The translations under genes and the position numbers were made by a program. A stretch of 15,737 nucleotides of DNA from positions 1 through 15,737 of the forward strand of contig WTCI01000043.1 of assembly GCA_013138655.1 (NCBI GenBank), written 5' to 3'. Under the pieces are notes generated by a model. That model saw only the letters and a list, made by a program, of their open reading frames with translations, did no database searches and was not told where the DNA came from. This DNA is from Desulfuromonadaceae bacterium. Lineage in GTDB: Bacteria > Desulfobacterota > Desulfuromonadia > Desulfuromonadales > Geopsychrobacteraceae. Below are positions 4,910-10,275 of this stretch, in pieces. Numbering within the stretch: the stretch's first letter is position 1; the number at the start of each line of letters is the position of its first letter.

Positions 4910-7894
4910 ATGAAGACGAATCGGTTTCTTGCCTTTATCCCGTCTGTACTGCTGGTCATTTTTTTACTTCCCCAAGTGATATATGCCGAACGGCTCTCAA
5001 TTAAGGTTGGTGCCTATGCCAACGCCCCCAAAATATTTCAGGATGATCAAGGTCATATTGCCGGGTTTTGGCCGGACCTGATTGCCGACATTGCAGAAAA
5101 AGAAAACTGGCAGATTGAATATGTCTGGGGCACCTGGAGTGAAGGTCTTGACCGTCTAAAGTCTGGTGAAATTGCCATGATGCCGGATGTCGCAGTGACA
5201 GAATCCAGAAAGGCACAGTATACGTTTTCTCAAGAGGCCGTGCTGTTAAGCTGGTCACGCCTTTATGTCCATGAGGACAGCCCGTGTTTTGACTCTATAT
5301 TTAATTTGAACAACAAGAAAATTGCTGTTCTCAGAGATAGCGTCAACTATGAGGGGCCAGGAGGAATAAGAGAGTTTGTCCGTAGTTTTGATATAAATTG
5401 CACTTTTGTTGAATATGAAAGCTATGTTGATGCTTTTAGTGCAGTAAAGAATAATCTGGCCTATGGATGTGTGGCCAATAGAAATTTTGGTGATAAATAT
5501 GAAAAACAATATGACCTGAAGCAGACTACGCTACTCTTTCAACCCATCGTTGTGAATTTTGCTTTTCCACAACAATCAAGTTTCACACCTCTTCTATTGC
5601 CCACAATTGATAAAAATATAAAGTCTTTAAAGTCTGAAACAGACTCAATTTATTACCAACTGCTTGAAAAGTATTTTGAAACGGCAATCGCTGAGAAAAA
5701 GCTGGTTGTTTTTCCTGTCTGGGCGAAGCAGTTGATGGTGTTTTTGGGCCTTGTCGTTTTAGTTTCAGTCGTTACCGTCATTATTTATAGGGTTCAGCTT
5801 GGAAAATCCAGGCGAAAGATTAGACAGAATTATGCGCAACTGTTAGAGCAGGAAAGAAAATACCGGACGTTATTGGATAATCAAAAGGAAGCGGTATTTC
5901 TGCATAAGCTTAAACCCGAAGGGTTTTCATGTTTTTCAGAAGTGAATGCTTCTGCTGTTGAACGCTACGGATACTCTCGGAGCGAATTTTTACAGATAAG
6001 TTCGGTAGATATCAGTGTTCCGGGTGATGTCAAAAAACACGCTGATCCAAGTGATCGAAGAAAGCTTCTTGAACAGGGTCAGCTGATCTTTGAAACCACC
6101 CATATCAAAAAATCCGGAGAACAGTTTCCTGTTGAAATCAGTACGACGCTTGTTGAGTTGCAGGGAGAGAAATATCTCCTCTCGACTGTTCGGGATATAA
6201 CCGAACGTAAAAAAGCCGAAGAATTCCAGAGGATCAAATCGATTCAGCAACAGACTCTTGCCGAATTAGGGCAAGAAGCACTTCATGGTATTGATCTTTC
6301 GACCCTCTTTTCTAAAACGACCCTGAAACTGGCAGCTGTGCTGAATGTCGATTACACAAAAATTCTGCAGAAACTTCCGGATCAAAACGAACTGCTGCTG
6401 ATCGCGGGAGTCGGCTGGCAGGAATGGTTGGTCGGCCGTGCGTGCGTCCCTGCTGACGCAAATTCCCAAGCCGGCTATGCCCTGACAACCGAGCAGCCGA
6501 TTGTTGTTAAAGACTTGCAGACAGAGTCCCGTTTCGGTGGCTCTCAGTTGTTGGTTGATCACGATGTCGTCAGTGGCCTCAGTGTCATTATCGGCTCTTA
6601 CAAAGATCCCTGGGGGGTTCTGGGTGTGCATTCCACCCACTCACGTGAATTCACTGACGACGACGTCAATTTTGTGCAAAGTGTTGCCAATTTGCTTGCT
6701 GAGGTCATCAAGCGCAAGCAGGCGGAGGCTCGGCGGCAAGAGCTCGAAACGCAGCTGTGCCAGAAATACAAGATGGAAGCTGTCGGCCTGATGGCGGGAG
6801 GAATTGCCCATGATTTCAACAATAATCTCGCCATCATCCTCGGCAACGTTGAACTTTCGCAGAGGAAAATATCTGCTCAAGACGAGATTGCACCGCACCT
6901 GAGAAATGCGCAGGTGGCTATTTTCAGAGCCCGTGATCTGGTCCGGCAGATTCTCACCTATAGTCGTCGGGGAGTGCAGAATTTCCAGCCGGTGAATCTG
7001 CCGTTGGTTATTAGCGAAACCCTCAACCTGTTACGTGCCACGATTCCGACAACCGTTGAAATTGAAACGGATATCGCCCACAGCCACGCCATGATCAACG
7101 CCGACTCCACGCAGATTCAGGAAGTGCTGATCAACCTTTGTAACAATGCTGTTCATGCGATGGACGGTCAGGGAACACTGAAGATCGGCTTAGAATCCCT
7201 GAACGTTGAACAAACAGAGATCCCCGTCCAATATGGTGTCGCCCCCGGACAGTTTGCCAAACTCAGTATTCAGGACAGCGGCTCAGGGATGACCCCGGAA
7301 ATTATGGAGAAGATTTTCGACCCGTTTTTTACCACCAAAGAGGTCGGTGAAGGCACCGGGATGGGTCTGGCCGTCGTGCATGGTATTATCAAAAGCCACA
7401 GCGGGTTTGCCAGGGTCAACAGCCATCCCGGACGGGGCAGTATCTTCGAGATTTATTTTCCTGTGATAGCAGCCCCGAAACTTGGAATCATTCCGACAAT
7501 TCACGATCTGCCAAAAGGCAATGAGCGGATTCTTTTTGTCGATGATGAAGAAATGCTGACCAATATCTGGAGTCAGATGCTCAGTGATCATGGTTATCAG
7601 GTCACAACCAAAACCAGCAGCACCAAAGCCTTGGAAATGTTTAAAAAGAACCCGCAACAGTTTGATCTGGTGATCACCGATCAGACCATGCCCGAACTTT
7701 CCGGCAAAGATCTCATCAAAAAGTTGCTCAGCATCAGGCCGGACCTGCCGACCATTCTTTGTCCCGGCTACAGCAACAAAATCAACGAAGAAGAAGCTGA
7801 AAAACTCGGCATCAAGGCTTTCTGTATGAAACCCCTGGATATGGTGGAACTGGTACAGATAACAAGGAAGGTTTTGCATGGGGCAAAGCAATAA
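4910..7894 (+). CDS. Hybrid sensor histidine kinase: periplasmic SBP3-PAS-GAF-HisKA-HATPase-REC
   Basis: A 994-residue inner-membrane hybrid kinase. Residues 1-26 are a signal peptide (MKTNRFLAFIP... IYA). About 27-265 resembles a family 3 solute-binding (Venus flytrap) domain, including FWPDLIADIA and a GTWSEGLDRLKSGEI block. About 275-297 is a membrane helix, 315-440 a PAS domain with PAC tail (RDITERKKAEE), and 445-600 a GAF domain. A HisKA domain carries His634 in GGIAHDFNNN. The HATPase has N box INLCNNAVHAM and G box GEGTGMGLAV, and a REC domain spans about 870-990 (acidic FVDDEE, Asp924, Lys974). The REC position that should be Thr/Ser is Pro952 (ILCPGYS). ATG 4910 is chosen over an in-frame ATG at 4811 because it has GGAG nine bases upstream and opens a proper signal peptide. 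No output domain or neighbouring regulator is visible, so the pathway is unknown. The periplasmic coding part is AT-rich (about 32-33 percent GC in sampled 60-base rows) against about 60 percent in the kinase core. Confidence 0.9.
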   Translation: MKTNRFLAFIPSVLLVIFLLPQVIYAERLSIKVGAYANAPKIFQDDQGHIAGFWPDLIADIAEKENWQIEYVWGTWSEGLDRLKSGEIAMMPDVAVTESRKAQYTFSQEAVLLSWSRLYVHEDSPCFDSIFNLNNKKIAVLRDSVNYEGPGGIREFVRSFDINCTFVEYESYVDAFSAVKNNLAYGCVANRNFGDKYEKQYDLKQTTLLFQPIVVNFAFPQQSSFTPLLLPTIDKNIKSLKSETDSIYYQLLEKYFETAIAEKKLVVFPVWAKQLMVFLGLVVLVSVVTVIIYRVQLGKSRRKIRQNYAQLLEQERKYRTLLDNQKEAVFLHKLKPEGFSCFSEVNASAVERYGYSRSEFLQISSVDISVPGDVKKHADPSDRRKLLEQGQLIFETTHIKKSGEQFPVEISTTLVELQGEKYLLSTVRDITERKKAEEFQRIKSIQQQTLAELGQEALHGIDLSTLFSKTTLKLAAVLNVDYTKILQKLPDQNELLLIAGVGWQEWLVGRACVPADANSQAGYALTTEQPIVVKDLQTESRFGGSQLLVDHDVVSGLSVIIGSYKDPWGVLGVHSTHSREFTDDDVNFVQSVANLLAEVIKRKQAEARRQELETQLCQKYKMEAVGLMAGGIAHDFNNNLAIILGNVELSQRKISAQDEIAPHLRNAQVAIFRARDLVRQILTYSRRGVQNFQPVNLPLVISETLNLLRATIPTTVEIETDIAHSHAMINADSTQIQEVLINLCNNAVHAMDGQGTLKIGLESLNVEQTEIPVQYGVAPGQFAKLSIQDSGSGMTPEIMEKIFDPFFTTKEVGEGTGMGLAVVHGIIKSHSGFARVNSHPGRGSIFEIYFPVIAAPKLGIIPTIHDLPKGNERILFVDDEEMLTNIWSQMLSDHGYQVTTKTSSTKALEMFKKNPQQFDLVITDQTMPELSGKDLIKKLLSIRPDLPTILCPGYSNKINEEEAEKLGIKAFCMKPLDMVELVQITRKVLHGAKQ

Positions 7895-7924
7895 TCCCCT
7901 TCCGCCGATAAAAATACAGCATCA

Positions 7925-8041
7925 GTTGAGTTTCACCAGCGAGAACGGTTGCTTTGAGCCGTGAATATTGATCAGATTGCAAAGGCCGGGATTTTTCAGC
8001 CGCTCGGCAAAAAAATAGGCGCGTCGACCAGGAGGGGGAAG
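7925..8041 (-). pseudogene. Coding-like fragment of unknown origin
   Basis: On the minus strand, 39 codons without a start lie between an in-frame TGA (8044-8042) and a TGA at 7924-7922. The last 30 read as plausible protein (FFAERLKNPGLCNLINIHG, then SKQPFSLVKLN) with codons typical of the neighbouring genes. I do not recognise the family. Its beginning overlaps the hairpin of the candidate sRNA, so it may equally be chance or part of a conserved non-coding unit. No start codon exists in this frame. Confidence 0.2.
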
Positions 8042-8051
8042 TCAACGCGCC
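8008..8051 (-). terminator. Rho-independent terminator on the minus strand
   Basis: The 11-bp stem and 12-base loop (8051-8018) are followed by UA and U7 (to 8009). The structure is directional and reads only on the minus strand. It would stop both the candidate sRNA and transcripts of the DUF2835 gene at 8149-8385. Confidence 0.7.
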
Positions 8052-8069
8052 CCAAATGTTTGTTGCCTT
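8009..8069 (-). ncRNA. Candidate small RNA with C-rich, anti-Shine-Dalgarno loop and U-tract terminator
   Basis: On the minus strand, GGCGCGTTGAC (8051-8041) pairs with GTCGACGCGCC (8028-8018) in an 11-bp stem. The only non-Watson-Crick pair is U-G on this strand but would be a C-A mismatch on the other, so the structure belongs to the minus transcript. The 12-base loop is UUCCCCCUCCUG, complementary to GGAGG-type ribosome binding sites. TA and seven T follow (8017-8009), giving an intrinsic terminator. A sigma-70-like promoter sits upstream (TTGCAA, 17 bases, TATTAT), predicting an RNA of about 60 nt starting near 8069-8067. Alternatively the hairpin is simply the terminator of the DUF2835 gene, whose stop is about 100 bases upstream. 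No family name is recognised. Confidence 0.4.
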
Positions 8070-8075
8070 TTATAT

Positions 8076-8104
8076 ATAATACTAAAATAGTTATCTATTT
8101 GCAA
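8076..8104 (-). promoter_or_regulatory. Sigma-70-like promoter upstream of the candidate sRNA
   Basis: On the minus strand a -35 element TTGCAA (8104-8099) and a -10 element TATTAT (8081-8076) are separated by 17 bases in a strongly AT-rich stretch. It lies between the DUF2835 stop and the hairpin at 8051-8018, so no protein gene downstream needs it. A TATAAT also reads on the + strand at 8075-8080, but no -35 is found for it. Confidence 0.4.
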
Positions 8105-8148
8105 GAAATAAAACCAATTTAGTTTGTAATTGTTTCCGGTGGGTTGAT

Positions 8149-8385
8149 TCAGTTTATTTTTTTCAGGTCGAGAAAGCGATTGTCGGCATCAACAGTGAGT
8201 TGGAAACGTCCGCTGATTCCGGTATGGGTCAGAAAAGATCGCAAACGTGAGGCTGGAAACCTGAGCCGTCTGCCGCATTCTGACATTACCTGTACCGTGC
8301 TGGCCGATCCTTGATAATGGCGTAGAAACTGCTGCTGGCTAAGGTGGATGCTGAAACGGAAAGATTTTTTTTGAGGAACGTTCAT
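8149..8385 (-). CDS. DUF2835 family protein
   Basis: A 78-residue, basic, soluble protein. The pattern FRFSIHLSQQQFLRHYQGSAST, then GRRLRFPASRLRSFLTHTGISGRFQL, then a closing acidic/aromatic tail matches the small DUF2835 family known from gammaproteobacteria and relatives; no function is established for it. The length is normal for the family. ATG 8385 is used; a TTG one codon earlier is possible. No clear Shine-Dalgarno is visible. It diverges from the DUF4177-like gene, with only 44 bp between the two start codons, and an intrinsic terminator lies about 100 bases after its stop. Confidence 0.75.
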   Translation of the reverse strand: MNVPQKKSFRFSIHLSQQQFLRHYQGSASTVQVMSECGRRLRFPASRLRSFLTHTGISGRFQLTVDADNRFLDLKKIN

Positions 8386-8399
8386 CAATACTTTTAAAT
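8371..8399 (+). promoter_or_regulatory. Possible promoter of the DUF4177-like gene
   Basis: TTGAGG (8371-8376), 17 bases, then TTAAAT (8394-8399). Each hexamer matches the consensus at four of six positions. The -35 would lie inside the start of the divergent DUF2835 gene, which the 44-bp gap makes necessary. Confidence 0.25.
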
Positions 8400-8429
8400 G
8401 CCCATTTTTTCTTGAGAAGGCTTGCTCAT

Positions 8430-8618
8430 ATGCTTATTTACAAGGTTGTGGAAACCAGTCAGGTTGATGATCTCAGCCTGGAAAAAATCCTCAACTGCTG
8501 GATCGCCGAGGGTTGGCAGTTTGAGGGGATGCACTTCGCCATGCGCGACGCCAGCCGTCGTCCGGGCATGGCGTTTGTCACTTTTATCCGCGAAGAACCT
8601 GACCATCAATCTGAATAA
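8430..8618 (+). CDS. DUF4177-like small protein
   Basis: A 62-residue soluble protein beginning MLIYKVVETSQVDDLSLEKILNCW, then AEGWQFEGMHFAMRDASRRPGMAFVTF. The opening YKVV, a central W-x-x-x-GW turn and a closing beta-strand pair fit the DUF4177-type fold, which has no assigned function. ATG 8430 is preferred over TTG 8412 because GAGAAGG (8414-8420) lies nine bases upstream and the family usually begins right at xYKVV. It stands alone on the + strand and converges with trpS across a palindromic repeat. Confidence 0.65.
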   Translation: MLIYKVVETSQVDDLSLEKILNCWIAEGWQFEGMHFAMRDASRRPGMAFVTFIREEPDHQSE

Positions 8619-8657
8619 TATTCCCAGTCTCGGTTCGCTATTATGGTTCGTTTGTTA

Positions 8658-8793
8658 TATTGAGCCGGTGGTTATTTATGCGAATGTAGGGGCGAATCTT
8701 GTATTCGCCCGAATCCTGATCGCCGACAGAACAAGGGCGATCACAAGGATCGCCCCTACCGCAGGATTGACCTGTTTCATCACCGGCTCAATA
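8658..8793. repeat. Nested palindromic element between convergent genes
   Basis: A perfect 13-bp inverted repeat, TATTGAGCCGGTG (8658-8670) and CACCGGCTCAATA (8781-8793), encloses a second palindrome at 8686-8759. The arms of the inner one start GTAGGGGCGA / TCGCCCCTAC and stay about 21 of 25 complementary inward. It fills the gap between the DUF4177-like gene and the trpS stop. It may act as a bidirectional transcription barrier. The form is MITE/REP-like, and the inner GTAGGGGCGA type of repeat is one I associate with many proteobacterial genomes. Confidence 0.6.
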
Positions 8794-8803
8794 GCAGGGA
8801 TTT

Positions 8804-9769
8804 TCAGTAAATCAGGCCGACCTTTTTTCTGACCTTGCGCATGGTTTTGTTTGCGACATAACGGGCTTTCTCTGCACCGTTTGCGAGGATTTTACGCAAC
8901 TCCTCAGGATCCGCCATGATTTCCTTGCGTTTTTCCGTGTAAGGGGCGAAGAAATCCCGAACTGTTTCAAAAAGTTCCTGTTTAACATCGCCATAGCGCA
9001 GTCCGGGGGTCAGGTAGCGTTGCCGTAGTTCTTCCACCCCAGCCTCGTCGAGGAACAGGCGGTAGATCTGGAAGATATTACAGCTGTCCGGGTTCTTCGC
9101 CTCTTCAATCGGAGTCGGGTCGGTGACAATGCGCATAATCTGTTTGCGCAGCGGTTTTTCGTCGAGGAACAGGTCGATGGTGTTGCCGTAGCTCTTGCTC
9201 ATCTTGCGGCCGTCCAGGCCGGGCACCGTCGCGACATCCTCGTCAATCTCAGGTTCCGGGATGGTGAACACATCCCCGTATTCGTTGTTGTATTTAATGG
9301 CGATATCGCGGGCGACTTCCAGATGTTGCTTCTGGTCCTTGCCGATTGGAACTTTGTCGCTCTGAAACAGCAGGATGTCGGCGGTCATCAGCACCGGGTA
9401 GGCAAAGAGTCCATGATTCGGCCTGATTCCCTGGACAACTTTGTCTTTATAGCTGTGACAGCGCTCCAGCAGGCCCATTGGGGTGAAGTTGGAGAGCGCC
9501 CAGGCCAGTTCCTGAACTTCCGGCAGATCCGACTGCACCCAGAAGATACTTTTTTCCGGATCGAGTCCCAACGCCAAAAAGTTGGCTGCCGCTTCGAGAG
9601 TTCCCCTGGCCAGAGTCTTGCCATCGGGGAGGCTGGTCATGGCGTGATAGTTGGCGATGAAACAGAACAGTTCTTCCTGCTCTTGATAGGCGATCATTTT
9701 CTTCATCATGCCGAAGAAGTTGCCGAGGTGCAGGGAGCCGGAAGGCTGGATTCCAGATAAAACACGCAT
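8804..9769 (-). CDS. trpS: Tryptophanyl-tRNA synthetase
   Basis: This class I aminoacyl-tRNA synthetase of 321 residues charges tRNA-Trp in the cytoplasm. The HIGH-type signature is PSGSLHLGNFFG (9-20) and the KMSKS loop is at 189-193 in GRKMSKSYGNTIDLF. Other family blocks are YPVLMTADILLFQ and PIGKDQKQHLEVARDIA. It is complete. The ATG at 9769-9767 has GGAG at 9781-9778, eight bases upstream. It is the last gene of the minus-strand series lon, small unknown, trpS, but a 253-bp gap filled with a palindromic element separates it from the small gene, so it may need its own promoter. No tryptophan leader peptide or T-box is visible. Confidence 0.96.
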   Translation of the reverse strand: MRVLSGIQPSGSLHLGNFFGMMKKMIAYQEQEELFCFIANYHAMTSLPDGKTLARGTLEAAANFLALGLDPEKSIFWVQSDLPEVQELAWALSNFTPMGLLERCHSYKDKVVQGIRPNHGLFAYPVLMTADILLFQSDKVPIGKDQKQHLEVARDIAIKYNNEYGDVFTIPEPEIDEDVATVPGLDGRKMSKSYGNTIDLFLDEKPLRKQIMRIVTDPTPIEEAKNPDSCNIFQIYRLFLDEAGVEELRQRYLTPGLRYGDVKQELFETVRDFFAPYTEKRKEIMADPEELRKILANGAEKARYVANKTMRKVRKKVGLIY

Positions 9770-9788
9770 CTTTTGATCTCCAATAAAT

Positions 9789-9915
9789 GATGGCGTTGCA
9801 AAAAGTCCGCCCTCCGGCGTTGCAGCAGTTTTTCAGGATCTCGACATACCATATGTATGCCTTCGCCCCTGAAAAACCACTACGCCTTGTAGGGCAAAAT
9901 TTTTGCTTAGCCATC
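9789..9915. repeat. 127-bp palindromic element, copy 1
   Basis: The ends form a terminal inverted repeat: GATGGCGTTGCAAAAAG on the left and the complement of TTTTTGCTTAGCCATC on the right. Pairing continues through CAGTTTTTCAGG / CCTGAAAAAC to a CATATG centre, so the whole element folds into one long imperfect hairpin. It carries no gene. A second copy starts at 15615. The two differ at only two of the 124 comparable bases (near AGGGCAAAA here, AGGTCGAAA there). No transposase is present, so it fits a MITE or REP-like sequence. Confidence 0.8.
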
Positions 9916-9947
9916 GTATTCTTTTTTTTGCGAAAGCATCAAACTTT

Positions 9948-9978
9948 GCCGGGGACAGAATGGAATTCTGTCCCCGGC
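9948..9978. repeat. Perfect 14-bp stem hairpin
   Basis: GCCGGGGACAGAAT (9948-9961) and ATTCTGTCCCCGGC (9965-9978) are perfect complements around a GGA loop. Neither strand has a U tract after it. The GGGGACAGAA / TTCTGTCCCC pattern looks like a REP-type unit. It sits between the 127-bp element and the small gene ending at 10023. Confidence 0.6.
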
Positions 9979-10022
9979 ATGTCCAGAGAATTTAGCAGGT
10001 TGGCAGAAAAGAGCTCACCGAC

Positions 10023-10247
10023 TTATTGTCCTGATTGATTCCCCATCATTGCCGCCATCTGCAGCAACTGCTGTAAATCCATCCCGCTTTCTTTCAGAAT
10101 GGCGAGTAATACCGGGAAGAGTTGCATCATGAAACCCGGTTCGTTGATGACCTCTTTTGTCAGGTCGGGCAGGGTTTCGAGGATGAAGGCCTGTTTCTCT
10201 TCTTTACTAAGCCCGAGCAGGGCGGATTTGATCTCTTCTGTGGTCAT
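10023..10247 (-). CDS. Unknown 74-residue protein between lon and trpS
   Basis: A small soluble protein beginning MTTEEIKSALLGLSKEEKQAF and ending with a methionine- and glutamine-rich amphipathic stretch (LQQLLQMAAMMGNQSGQ). It is predicted mostly helical with no signal peptide or cysteine. The start is supported by AGGAG seven bases upstream of the ATG at 10247-10245, and it begins 28 bp after the lon stop, so cotranscription with lon is likely. I do not recognise the family. Codon choice and base composition match the neighbours, so it is probably a real gene. Confidence 0.7.
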   Translation of the reverse strand: MTTEEIKSALLGLSKEEKQAFILETLPDLTKEVINEPGFMMQLFPVLLAILKESGMDLQQLLQMAAMMGNQSGQ

Positions 10248-10275
10248 TCAATTTCTCCTGGGATGCAGATTCTGG

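Noticed and set aside
8018..8044. In-frame TGA followed by a stem-loop, as in a selenocysteine gene
   Set aside because: Upstream of the TGA the frame is AT-rich nonsense across the promoter, with no plausible start, and the hairpin is followed by a U tract, so it is a terminator.
8422..8832. + strand ORF of 136 codons over the DUF4177-like gene and the nested palindrome
   Set aside because: It is in another frame from the recognised gene and its second half only translates the repeat.
9948..9978. Intrinsic terminator between the small gene and trpS
   Set aside because: The stem is perfect but no U tract follows on the minus strand. The T tract nearby (9922-9929) lies on the wrong side and strand.
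9770..10022. Tryptophan leader peptide or T-box controlling trpS
   Set aside because: No short ORF with Trp codons and no T-box core sequence was found; the gap is repeat sequence.
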